Part shown: positions 1 through 7,504 of the stretch, one piece after another
Numbering within the stretch: the stretch's first letter is position 1
Layout: every line of letters begins with the position of its first letter
Source: a virus
Virus record (IMG/VR): IMGVR_UViG_3300013126_000227
Coordinates: 1 to 24,954 of that record
Reading direction: 5' to 3' (one strand)
Length of the DNA stretch: 24,954 bases
Position numbers and translations under genes: made by a program
The notes under the pieces: model-generated
Told to the model about the DNA's origin: nothing
What the model saw: only the letters and a program-made list of their open reading frames with translations
Databases searched by the model: none

Positions 1-1
1 A

Positions 2-577
2 AGTTTTCCGTTCGTGTTTATAAAACCTAAAGGAGCAGCATTCGGAATGGCTCCTGCGGGACGTGGATTTTCAGACTCACGAGCATACAATTTAAATGAA
101 ATATTAAACTCTAGAGTACCTAAACAATACGAAGTAAATAGTGCAGCTGGCAACCCACAACCACCATGGACTTTAACCATGAACCCAGGAATAACAGATA
201 CTTTGGGTTTAAATTTAAAAGAAGAAGACGAAGAGAAAAGAAAAGAATACACATCATATCCTAAAAATTTTGCTATGATGCCTGTTGGTAAGTTTAGGAT
301 TATAGATTCTGAAGGTGGTTGTCCTCCAGACTGGGACGATACAGGATCGGATACCTCATCCACAGATTTTTATTTTGGTGGCAAAGTGGTTCAAATGTAT
401 AAAATACCAAGAAAATCTTTAACTGGTATAGTAGGAGCCACAGGAGAATATATTAATAAGTTAGAATCTATTATAGACGGAGAAACCATATATCAAAATC
501 CTACAGAATATCTGTATATGTTTGATGCAGAGAATGCACATGACGGTATTTGTACAGATTGTGGTTCTGAGGTGTAA
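2..577 (+). CDS. Unknown virion-region protein, 5' truncated by window edge
   Basis: The reading frame is open from the first bases of the window to a stop at 575-577, so this is the C-terminal part (about 191 residues) of a longer protein. A GTG at 14 could be read as a start, but nothing like a ribosome binding site precedes it and the frame stays open upstream. The visible part is hydrophilic, with a Pro/Gly-rich beginning, an acidic/basic stretch (KEEDEEKRKE), and a short Cys-containing tail with the pattern C-x2-C close to the end. I do not recognise the family. It lies 13 bases before the hub-like gene, and its position before gp25 and gp6 suggests a baseplate or tail-tube component. 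That role is inferred from context only. Confidence 0.6.
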   Translation, partial: SFPFVFIKPKGAAFGMAPAGRGFSDSRAYNLNEILNSRVPKQYEVNSAAGNPQPPWTLTMNPGITDTLGLNLKEEDEEKRKEYTSYPKNFAMMPVGKFRIIDSEGGCPPDWDDTGSDTSSTDFYFGGKVVQMYKIPRKSLTGIVGATGEYINKLESIIDGETIYQNPTEYLYMFDAENAHDGICTDCGSEV

Positions 578-590
578 TATATAATTAAAA

Positions 591-1709
591 ATGTCTATGT
601 TTCCATACAATTCAGAGTCCGATGAGTATTATTACCCTCCATCAAAAAAGAATATAACTTCTTTTCAAGAGGATCAAAAATACCAATGCATGAGTCCGTA
701 CGGGCCTGTGAGCAATGCTAATTGTCCTGCTGATTTTCCGTATTGTAATTGTAATAATAGATTACTTACAGATTCTACTTTAAATCCGGGATCAGTAGAA
801 TACACGGATAAAGAACTAGCACAGTTGTTAAATTCAACCAAAGAATGTGATTTAATTCAACAAAAATTAGGTTATTCTTGGTTTGGAATAGATTATTCTG
901 AACCACATTCTCCTTATAATTGTATTTGTTTTAAAAGTGGTTCTGGCACTTCAAACAACGATTATAAGGATATTCCTCCATTAACAAATGATTGGAAAAA
1001 ATATGTAGAAATTAAAGATGATAATGTTGCTGGTGAGCCACCGACACCATCAGACTGTCCCAAAGATCCTGAGACAGGAGAAGACTTAGGAGCGTGCTGT
1101 AGTAGTTTTGGTGATGGGTGTTTTTCTAGCACTGCTGCTATATGTCAAGGTCAAGGCACATGGAATCTCTGTAAAAATTGTAGTGAAGTTAATTGTGTAC
1201 AAAATTTGGTTGAATCAGTATCACCTGTTCAAGAATTAGGAAATGCCACTACGACTTCTGGAAAAATAGTACGATACACAAATAATAATTCTGCATCAGC
1301 AGACAATAATTTGTTGTTCTTTAATTATGATCAAAGAAAACTTTTTGATGGAGATAACGCATTTCCTTTACCTGTATCAGAAATACCAAGTCCAGAAGAC
1401 GATAAAGTGTGCCCTGGTCCTATAATTGGGTCTAATTTTAAATTTTATAAAGAATACTCTAAAACTAATGCAACATTTTGGAATACTCCACCAGAAACTC
1501 CTCTTTTTAGGAGAGCTCAAACAGCATTGATGAATGCTCAACGTGTAAAAATTTTAGTACACGGAAACATTAATATAACTCCAGGAACTATTGTAAATAT
1601 TGATTATTTTAATTTTGGAGGACGGTGGATGGTTTATCGTGTAGAACGAACTATAACTGCTCAGAGACATTCCATGTATTTGTATTTAATGCGAGACGGA
1701 ACCCTCTAA
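591..1709 (+). CDS. Putative baseplate hub-type structural protein with Cys-rich insert
   Basis: 372 residues. The last ~70 residues (about 301-372) look like the closing beta module of hub proteins of the P2 gpD / T4 gp27 type: 'VHGNINITPGTIVNI', then 'GGRWMVYRVERT', then a strand ending in 'YLMRDG'. This follows the family pattern of G-x-x-x-L-x-P-G-x-x-V, a G-x-Y/W-x-V-x-x-V strand and a final R-D/N-G. The first 200 residues are different and rich in cysteine (C33, 45, 52, 54, 86, 111, 113) and end in a complete G-A-C-C module at residues 167-202, the same module found in the fibre proteins downstream. The ATG at 591 follows the previous stop by 13 bases with no clear Shine-Dalgarno sequence; a second Met follows two codons later. 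Likely location is the baseplate centre. It could instead be a peripheral baseplate protein that merely shares the beta fold. Confidence 0.55.
   Translation: MSMFPYNSESDEYYYPPSKKNITSFQEDQKYQCMSPYGPVSNANCPADFPYCNCNNRLLTDSTLNPGSVEYTDKELAQLLNSTKECDLIQQKLGYSWFGIDYSEPHSPYNCICFKSGSGTSNNDYKDIPPLTNDWKKYVEIKDDNVAGEPPTPSDCPKDPETGEDLGACCSSFGDGCFSSTAAICQGQGTWNLCKNCSEVNCVQNLVESVSPVQELGNATTTSGKIVRYTNNNSASADNNLLFFNYDQRKLFDGDNAFPLPVSEIPSPEDDKVCPGPIIGSNFKFYKEYSKTNATFWNTPPETPLFRRAQTALMNAQRVKILVHGNINITPGTIVNIDYFNFGGRWMVYRVERTITAQRHSMYLYLMRDGTL
1089..1196 (+). repeat. Single G-x-C-C cysteine module in the hub-like protein
   Basis: Residues 167-202 of the hub-like protein: GACC, a further Cys six residues on, then C, then C-x2-C, then a closing C. 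The spacing matches the modules in the proteins encoded at 11238-23046, including the central 'Q/G-G-x-W/Y' before the last cysteines. It is the only copy in this gene. Confidence 0.75.
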
Positions 1710-1710
1710 T

Positions 1711-2091
1711 ATGCCCAAATACACAGACATAGATCTATTATTCACTAAAAATGAATTAACTGATGATGTTAATTTAAAATACGACAACTCTGCGGTTGTG
1801 CAGTCTATAAAAAATATAGTATTAACAACCAAAGGAGAAAAAATATTTGATTCTCGTTTTGGTGGAAATGTATATGATCTTCAATTTGATGATTTATCTC
1901 CTCTTGAGTTACAAATTTTTAAAGGACAAATACGAGCAAATCTTGGTGTGTATGAACGCAGAGCCACAATACAAAACATAGATATTGTAAACAGTTTAGA
2001 CGGTTATTGGAATATCACAATAACGTATAGTTTAGTCTATAATCAGTCACAATTACGAGATGTTCAGATAAAGGTAAACAGTAATAGCTAA
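1711..2091 (+). CDS. 25: Baseplate wedge protein gp25
   Basis: 126 residues against 132 in T4 gp25. It belongs to the GPW/gp25 family, whose members sit in the inner baseplate wedge, contact the first sheath ring and help start sheath polymerisation. Family signs: N-terminal 'YTDIDLLF', the 'VVQSIKNIVLTTKGEK' helix and turn at residues 29-44, 'FDSRFGG' (46-52) in place of the usual P-x-F/L-G core, then 'DDLSPLELQIFKGQI' and two C-terminal beta strands. The start is one base after the previous stop (TAA-T-ATG), and its own stop overlaps the ATG of gp6 (TAATG at 2089-2093), so the two wedge partners are probably translationally coupled. Older databases call this family lysozyme-like; no catalytic residues of that kind are apparent and a structural role is established for T4 gp25. 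Confidence 0.93.
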   Translation: MPKYTDIDLLFTKNELTDDVNLKYDNSAVVQSIKNIVLTTKGEKIFDSRFGGNVYDLQFDDLSPLELQIFKGQIRANLGVYERRATIQNIDIVNSLDGYWNITITYSLVYNQSQLRDVQIKVNSNS

Positions 2092-3800
2092 TGGCAAATC
2101 CTAAAATAAACATTTCTTCAATAGATTTTAATGGCATTAAATCGTCTTTAAAAACATATTTGTCTGGAAAACCAGAATTTTCTGGTTATGATTTTTCTGG
2201 TTCAGGAATGAATTTATTTTTAGATGTGTTAGCCTATAACACCATGTTTTATTCGTTTTATAGCAACATGATTGCCAATGAAACGTATCTAGATACCGCT
2301 AAACTAGAAAACAGTATAGTATCTTTAGTTAAGCCTTTAGGATATCTGGTTCCTAGTAGAACCAGTTCCAAAGTAAATATTACTGCTGTTCCTTCAGGAA
2401 CAAGCACCACCGTAACCTTATCTGCTTATTCCGATTATTTTTCAGGACTAACTCCACAAGGAACATCTCATAGGTTTTATCCCATAGAAGATGTAACCTT
2501 AACAGCAGGAACTGATACGGATCTGGTATTGTATGAGGGAGTTTCTGTGGTTAGAAATCTTCCAGTTTCTGTTTTGGTTGCAGAACAAAAAGCTTTTTTG
2601 ACTGGTGCTTTTTTAGATATAGACACGATAACAGTTAAAGTTAACGGAGAAACTTGGACGCGTTTCAATACGTACCAATCATCTTCTGGACCGGACGGTA
2701 AAGTATATTTTCTAGACAGAACATCTTCTGGTTTTTATCTTATATTTGGAAAACGAACTTTAAACGATTATCAAACTTCTTTTGGTAAAAATATAGAAGA
2801 AAATGATGAAGTAACTGTTTCATATCTTATTCCCAGTGGTTCTGTTGCTAACGGTATAACAAATCTACTTAATGCTGGAGTAACAATAAAGAATACATTT
2901 ACCTCTGGAAGTGGTACGGATTCTCCCGATTTAGATTTAGTGAAGTTTTTTGCTCCCAAGTTGTTTGCTGCTAATGATAGAGCTGTAACAAAAGACGATT
3001 ATTATGGTCTTTTATTGGCTTCAGGATTGCTACCCGAAGGAATAGACACCGAAGAAGAAATAAATGTATGGGGCGGTGAAGAAAATGATCCTGCCAGCCA
3101 CGGTCGTGTTTTTGTTTCGTATTCTAATCCAAATCTAACAATAGTATCTCCTGCCGTAAAGAAAAGCATGGAATACTTGAAAGAAAAAAACATTGTAACA
3201 GTTATACCTGAATATATTCAGTCTAAATTAGTAAATGTTTATCTGGATGTGCAAGTTATAAGCACTTCTGCAATACAAACTTCTGGAGTTGCTTCTAAAA
3301 TTAACAGTATATATAACACTCCTGTAAGATTTAACAATAATATAAAAACCACAGACATACGCAGCGCTTTACTTACAACTTATCCCACAATAACAGCAGT
3401 TGGTGTTAGTTCCACAGAAATAGAACAAGAAGTAACCGGTTCTGGCTCTGAAAAGATATTATACTTTAAAAATGTGTTATTAAGCCCATCAGGATCGGCT
3501 GTCACTGTAAATTCTACACCATTTTCTCACACAAGCCAAATTATAAGACTGGTCGATCAAAAAATAACCGGTAAAACTACAGGAAACATAATAGCTGTAA
3601 ATAACATAACTGATACTGAAATCACTAGTATGGGAATACTAGGAACTGTGAATTATTCTATGGGAGTAATAGAATTAACTCCTTCTGCAGTACCAATAGA
3701 CACTACCATCAGAATAAAAGCTAAACTACAAACTCCTGATTCTGTAATAATAAAAGATGAATTTTTGATTAATGTAACATCAACCGTAACCAGAGTTTAA
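2091..3800 (+). CDS. 6: Baseplate wedge protein gp6 (baseplate J-like)
   Basis: 569 residues; T4 gp6 is 660. gp6 dimers form the continuous inner ring of the T4 baseplate and transmit the dome-to-star change. The N-terminal block (about residues 35-95) is the most typical part: 'GSGMNLFLDVLAYNTMF', then 'MIANETYLDTAKLENSIVSL' and 'KPLGYLVPSRTSS'. A second landmark is 'KFFAPKLFAANDRAVTKDDY' near residues 285-305, the P-x-x-x-x-x-x-R-A-V-T-x-x-D-Y signature of baseplate J-like proteins. The C-terminal third is beta-rich ('SMGVIELTPSAVPID'). Its ATG shares a base with the gp25 stop, and the next gene starts three bases after its stop, so it lies inside a wedge operon. Confidence 0.95.
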   Translation: MANPKINISSIDFNGIKSSLKTYLSGKPEFSGYDFSGSGMNLFLDVLAYNTMFYSFYSNMIANETYLDTAKLENSIVSLVKPLGYLVPSRTSSKVNITAVPSGTSTTVTLSAYSDYFSGLTPQGTSHRFYPIEDVTLTAGTDTDLVLYEGVSVVRNLPVSVLVAEQKAFLTGAFLDIDTITVKVNGETWTRFNTYQSSSGPDGKVYFLDRTSSGFYLIFGKRTLNDYQTSFGKNIEENDEVTVSYLIPSGSVANGITNLLNAGVTIKNTFTSGSGTDSPDLDLVKFFAPKLFAANDRAVTKDDYYGLLLASGLLPEGIDTEEEINVWGGEENDPASHGRVFVSYSNPNLTIVSPAVKKSMEYLKEKNIVTVIPEYIQSKLVNVYLDVQVISTSAIQTSGVASKINSIYNTPVRFNNNIKTTDIRSALLTTYPTITAVGVSSTEIEQEVTGSGSEKILYFKNVLLSPSGSAVTVNSTPFSHTSQIIRLVDQKITGKTTGNIIAVNNITDTEITSMGILGTVNYSMGVIELTPSAVPIDTTIRIKAKLQTPDSVIIKDEFLINVTSTVTRV

Positions 3801-3803
3801 CCT

Positions 3804-4919
3804 ATGATTTTATTGTTTACAACAAAAAAATTAAACAATAAAGACTATGTTTTAAATCCTCAGTTACAGGATTTTTCTGATCGTACTCCCGAATTTCAAA
3901 GTTTATCGCAGCCTGTTGCTTCGTTTTATACTGCCACTCAAGAATTTAAAGATTGTGCGTATCCTTTAAATATACGAGAGCTCTTCCCGTATTGGGTACG
4001 CATTTCTGATAGTGGTAACTCCGTATTAATTTCTTTAACAGAACAATACTATAAATGGTTAAGCTGCAACATAAATGATATAAATTCTGTTAGTTTTTTC
4101 AGACTTGAAGATCTTATAGACACAGAAAATATTCCTGAAGAATTAATAGAAAATCTAGCAAATACTTATCTTAATTCTCTTCCTAGAACCGCCATACAAG
4201 AAAAAATAGTTTCTCCTCAGTCTGTAAAAAATCTGATAGACAATGTTAAAGTGACTTTATATTCTAAAAAAGGATCAATTGATTCTTTTAAATTAATAAT
4301 AAACAATTTTTTTGGTGTAGATCCAGATAAAATAACTGTTTCGTATCCTAAAAAGTTTATTCTGCGTTTAAACGGTGGTAGATACGAATGGATGCCTAAT
4401 GAACCAACAGATGGACCTATTGTAACCGGTTATTCTGAATTTTATCCTAATTCTTCCGCAAGTTATTTAAATTATTCGGTGTTGCAAGACAACGATCAAT
4501 GGCAAGATTTTTCTTATATCATATCAGCACCGGGAATTTCTTTAGACACATATAATGCTACAGTAAGACCACTTGTTCATCCTGCTGGAACCAAAGATTT
4601 TTTTAATTTACGTTTTGATATTCCTGCAAATCCTTTAAGTGATGCAACCAGTTTAACAGAATATGAAATACCAGTTTTAAGAAATTATGCTCTGTATACT
4701 TTAGGATCCACAGCTACTATAGCGTATACGTTCGGATGTTCTGGCTCTTATGGTGGAGTTACCGGATATCCTTCTTACGTGTTCCCATCATGGGATGAGC
4801 ATATATCAACCTATCATTTTGCTGGGATGTCTTTTGCAGACGTTATATTTGAAGATTTTAGACATTTAAAGCCTTTGGCTGGCTATACATATCCAAATGA
4901 GGCACTATCTTGTGCATAA
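3804..4919 (+). CDS. Baseplate wedge protein, gp7 / P2 gpI-type
   Basis: 371 residues. The central part, 'VTLYSKKGSIDSFKLIINNF' at about 150-169 followed by 'YPKKFILRLNGG', is typical of the P2 gpI / T4 gp7 core wedge family. A later block, 'DNDQWQDFSYIISA' and 'VRPLVHPAGTKDFFNLR' (about 234-275), is a pattern I associate with wedge proteins of environmental T4-like phages. Position directly after gp6 and before gp8 is where gp7 lies in T4. T4 gp7 has 1032 residues, so if the assignment is right this is a reduced version lacking most outer domains. The start three bases after the gp6 stop has no clear Shine-Dalgarno sequence. The family assignment is from motif and order. Confidence 0.7.
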   Translation: MILLFTTKKLNNKDYVLNPQLQDFSDRTPEFQSLSQPVASFYTATQEFKDCAYPLNIRELFPYWVRISDSGNSVLISLTEQYYKWLSCNINDINSVSFFRLEDLIDTENIPEELIENLANTYLNSLPRTAIQEKIVSPQSVKNLIDNVKVTLYSKKGSIDSFKLIINNFFGVDPDKITVSYPKKFILRLNGGRYEWMPNEPTDGPIVTGYSEFYPNSSASYLNYSVLQDNDQWQDFSYIISAPGISLDTYNATVRPLVHPAGTKDFFNLRFDIPANPLSDATSLTEYEIPVLRNYALYTLGSTATIAYTFGCSGSYGGVTGYPSYVFPSWDEHISTYHFAGMSFADVIFEDFRHLKPLAGYTYPNEALSCA

Positions 4920-4925
4920 CCTATC

Positions 4926-6293
4926 ATGAGTAAAAAAAACATAACAAACGAACTGATACAAACGCAATACTCTGTTTTACCAGAATTACACTTAGTTTTT
5001 GGTGGTTTAGAAAACCGAACCCCTGATGACGCATTTATTCCTGAAGCGGATGCACTTTTTGCTAGACGTGTAAATAATGTAGAAAAATGTTTAATCGCAG
5101 ATAATAACGAATGGCAATACGGAAAAGTATATGATGCGTGGAGTCCAGAACTAACAAGCAACAATTATTATGTTTATAATTCTTCTAACAGAATTGTGTA
5201 TCTGTGCACAGATAATAAACCTAATAACAGAATAGACGAAGATTCGGCAATATCCACAGCTATACCATCACATATCACACCAGAAATACAAACATATGAA
5301 GACGGATACAGTTGGATTCCTCTTTTTATGGTTGATGTTAGTCAGATAGAATTTTTATCAAAAACAGATTTGCCCATACCAAATCTGCGAGGAACTAAAA
5401 ATTATCAATCATTTTCTGAAAAATATAATTCTTTATGTGGATCCGGTGTAACAGCATTCGGTTGTTGTTGTCTATACTTTAAAGATAACAGTGTAGATGA
5501 ACTAACCGGAGAAGTATATTCTGCTGGTGATCTAACCAATGAAACCATATTTTCTGATTGTTTTGAGTGCCAAAAAATAGCAGACGCACTAAACAGAGAA
5601 GTGCTATTTTTGAGTGGTGTCACGACTGGAGGAGTAACTTCGTCACATCCACCAGAAAATCCACTATGTCCAGCAACAAAAACTATAAAAACACTACAAC
5701 AAGAATTACAAGACGAACAATACACACTATCTCCAGGATCTAGCCGTGAATACGCTTTGTATTTGTTAAATAATTTTGCTAACGATAAAGGTATTATGTC
5801 TGCACGAATAGATCTAGCATCGGTTACCGATAAAATAATATCTAACGAAAATCCAGAGCTCCAGATAGCAGATGCAACAGGAACAGGAGCAAAAATTATA
5901 TTTACAACTGCTCCTTATTCATACAACGAATATGAAGTTACTGGGGTTTCTCTGGTATCTTCAGGAACAAATTATACACAAGTAACAGATTGGGGAGATT
6001 TAGAAGGAACTAACCTAGAAGTACTATTAAAATTAATATATTTTCCTGAAAATTTTTATAACGATCCAACAACTTTAATATCAGCAAAAAGAATCAGAAT
6101 CAAAGTTAACGTTAGTTCTGATGACATTTCTAGTGCAGTGGATACGAATAAAATAACAAAATTTGCGGTTCTAGTAAATCCTAAATTATACGATTCGGAT
6201 GCACCTGCAATATATCCTGAAGGGGACAATAGTATACGTTCTTTACAAACTTTTGCCTTTGCTGCCACGGGTCCTACAATAGTAGAAGTATAA
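4926..6293 (+). CDS. 8: Baseplate wedge protein gp8-like, with Cys-rich insertion
   Basis: 455 residues; T4 gp8 is 334. The N-terminal half carries the gp8 pattern: 'WQYGKVYDAWSPE' (63-75), 'YYVYNSSNRIVYLCTDN' (81-97) and 'PEIQTYEDGYSWIPLFMVD' (119-137), matching the family's W-x-Y, Y-V-Y/YLC and TDGY-x-W landmarks. A later piece, 'GTGAKIIF' plus 'EYEVTGVSLVSSGTNYTQ', fits the beta domain in which gp8 relatives read G-x-G-x-x-Y-T. Between these halves, residues about 171-270 are extra and contain seven cysteines including a CCC run. The usual C-terminal ending of the family (SGE-L-x-Y ... E-x-I-x-I) is missing here but seems to be present in the next gene, so gp8 may be split. gp8 dimers lie at the outer edge of the wedge and contact gp7 and gp10 in T4. 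Confidence 0.82.
   Translation: MSKKNITNELIQTQYSVLPELHLVFGGLENRTPDDAFIPEADALFARRVNNVEKCLIADNNEWQYGKVYDAWSPELTSNNYYVYNSSNRIVYLCTDNKPNNRIDEDSAISTAIPSHITPEIQTYEDGYSWIPLFMVDVSQIEFLSKTDLPIPNLRGTKNYQSFSEKYNSLCGSGVTAFGCCCLYFKDNSVDELTGEVYSAGDLTNETIFSDCFECQKIADALNREVLFLSGVTTGGVTSSHPPENPLCPATKTIKTLQQELQDEQYTLSPGSSREYALYLLNNFANDKGIMSARIDLASVTDKIISNENPELQIADATGTGAKIIFTTAPYSYNEYEVTGVSLVSSGTNYTQVTDWGDLEGTNLEVLLKLIYFPENFYNDPTTLISAKRIRIKVNVSSDDISSAVDTNKITKFAVLVNPKLYDSDAPAIYPEGDNSIRSLQTFAFAATGPTIVEV
5436..5735 (+). other. Cysteine-rich insertion inside the gp8-like protein
   Basis: Residues about 171-270 of the gp8-like protein: C171, a C-C-C run at 180-182, C212 and C215 (C-x2-C), C248, plus a Gln/Glu-rich stretch. 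It interrupts the two recognisable gp8 segments. The beginning ('FGCCCLYF', then 'DCFEC') looks like a degenerate or shortened relative of the G-x-C-C modules in the fibre genes. Boundaries are approximate. Confidence 0.55.
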
Positions 6294-6309
6294 TAAAGAG
6301 AAAAATAAA

Positions 6310-6741
6310 ATGAGTATAGTAGTAGACAATCAAACATTAACGTCATTAGACGTATCATTAAGTACTGTAGCAAATTTGTTTGCAAAAACAACCAAACTAA
6401 ATTCTTATAACATAAATGCCACAGCAATAAGTACAGGCATAAATGAAGGTGGTACCATTTATTCTAATTATGTTCGTATTTCTTCAAGCACAAAACAAAA
6501 AGGATATCGAGTAGATCTTTCTGATGCTAAAGGAGTAATTGCTATAAACGATACTATAGCTATTTCTGGTGCAGAGTATCCTACTTATGCGGTAAAAAAA
6601 TTAATCACTCCAGAAATACAAAAAACTTCAGGAAAATATCTGTCTTTTACAGATATATCTTCTACTCCCATAACTCCTGGTGGATCTAATGCTCCACGCA
6701 ATTATCTTATAGATATTAGTATAAATATTTCAGATATCTAA
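6310..6741 (+). CDS. Small protein resembling the C-terminal part of gp8
   Basis: 143 residues. The second half reads as the closing segment common to gp8 relatives of T4-like phages: a 'KGYRVDLSDAKGVIAINDTI' beta unit, then 'VKKLITPEIQKTSGKYLSF', a short I-T-P turn, and a final hydrophobic strand 'YLIDISINIS'. The family ending is P-x-L/I-x-x-x-SG-E/K-x-L-x-Y/F followed by a strand rich in I. The gp8-like gene just upstream lacks this ending. The ATG at 6310 is 16 bases after that gene's stop, in a different frame, with a weak AAAGAG ribosome binding site at 6295-6300. Either gp8 has been split into two chains or this is a separate small wedge protein using the same fold. No cysteine is present, unlike its neighbours. 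Confidence 0.6.
   Translation: MSIVVDNQTLTSLDVSLSTVANLFAKTTKLNSYNINATAISTGINEGGTIYSNYVRISSSTKQKGYRVDLSDAKGVIAINDTIAISGAEYPTYAVKKLITPEIQKTSGKYLSFTDISSTPITPGGSNAPRNYLIDISINISDI
6720..6727 (+). promoter_or_regulatory. Possible T4-type late promoter octamer (TATAAATA)
   Basis: An exact TATAAATA, the late promoter sequence recognised in T4 by the gp55 sigma factor, lies inside the 3' end of the 143-codon gene and 15 bases before the ATG at 6743. Transcription would begin about six bases downstream, leaving a very short leader. The region is A+T rich, so chance is a real alternative. Confidence 0.3.
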
Positions 6742-6742
6742 A

Positions 6743-7486
6743 ATGACCATACCACACCCATTTACAACCAATTTTCCTTTAAGTCCGTCTCCGTTTAACA
6801 GCAGAATAGAAGACCAGATAGACTCTACCAAAAATTATTATGCTGTGGCATTTAAACCTGGATTTCCATTACAAGCAGCAGAATTAAACGAAATTCAAGA
6901 AATATTTTATATACAACAGACTCTAACTCACGAAATGTTTGCTAATTGGAAAACCAAACAGTACAATGATTTACTTTCAATCACAGCAACACCATGGAAT
7001 GGGGCAACACCACTAAATCCAAATTTAATAGAAGCAACAGGTTCTGATGTTATTAATGTTACATGTAAGGCAGGATGGTATTTAATAAAACAAAAAGAAA
7101 CAGACACATTAAATTCTGTAAATTCTGGATTTTCTGTTTGGGTTTATAATTCTAATGATTTTGTTGTTTTGTCTGCTTATGATAAAGATGCTGCATCTCA
7201 ATTAGATGGAGATTATGGGATTATTGTAAAACCTGTTGTTATTAATTGTGGTAAAATTTCTCCACCATCAGATAATGACGATCTATCACTAAAGGATTCA
7301 TCTAATATAAATTCTATAAATGGACCTTGTGGTGCATCCCGACTTAAACTTGAAATAATCGGATTCGGTAAAACAGCAAATACAGCGAATGGTGAAATAT
7401 TTTGTCCTATATTTAGTGCTACACGAGCCCCCGGAGTTTCCGCAACAACTACTTTTAAAAATGGATACATATTTAAGCAAATATAA
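6743..7486 (+). CDS. DUF4815-like baseplate / fibre-attachment protein
   Basis: 247 residues. The segment around residues 27-65, 'DSTKNYYAVAFKPGFPLQA' then 'AELNEIQEIFYIQQTLT', is the signature of DUF4815-type phage proteins (F-K-P-G-x-x-x-Q-A-x-E-L-x-x-L/I-Q). These occur in the baseplates of many environmental myoviruses next to fibre genes. The rest is beta-rich: 'KAGWYLIKQKETD' and 'GFSVWVYNSNDFVVLSAYD' before a Gly/Thr-rich end. The position after the gp8 genes and before the first fibre corresponds to gp9/gp10 in T4, so a role in linking wedge to fibre is a reasonable inference. The start lies one base after the previous stop; no Shine-Dalgarno sequence is visible. Confidence 0.6.
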   Translation: MTIPHPFTTNFPLSPSPFNSRIEDQIDSTKNYYAVAFKPGFPLQAAELNEIQEIFYIQQTLTHEMFANWKTKQYNDLLSITATPWNGATPLNPNLIEATGSDVINVTCKAGWYLIKQKETDTLNSVNSGFSVWVYNSNDFVVLSAYDKDAASQLDGDYGIIVKPVVINCGKISPPSDNDDLSLKDSSNINSINGPCGASRLKLEIIGFGKTANTANGEIFCPIFSATRAPGVSATTTFKNGYIFKQI

Positions 7487-7504
7487 TAGGAAATATAATT
7501 TTTC

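Noticed and set aside
14-16. GTG as the start of the first protein
   Set aside because: The frame is open to the window edge and no Shine-Dalgarno sequence precedes it, so the gene most likely begins outside.
1711-2091. gp25 as a lysozyme
   Set aside because: The label is historical. No catalytic Glu/Asp arrangement is apparent, and T4 gp25 is an established wedge protein.
5405-5725. 106-codon open frame on the - strand
   Set aside because: Antisense of the gp8-like insertion. It is Ser/Cys-rich by reflection of the + strand codons and has no start signal.
6056-6427. 123-codon open frame on the - strand across the gp8 / small gene boundary
   Set aside because: It covers the end of one + strand gene and the start of another, and has no recognisable protein or ribosome binding site.
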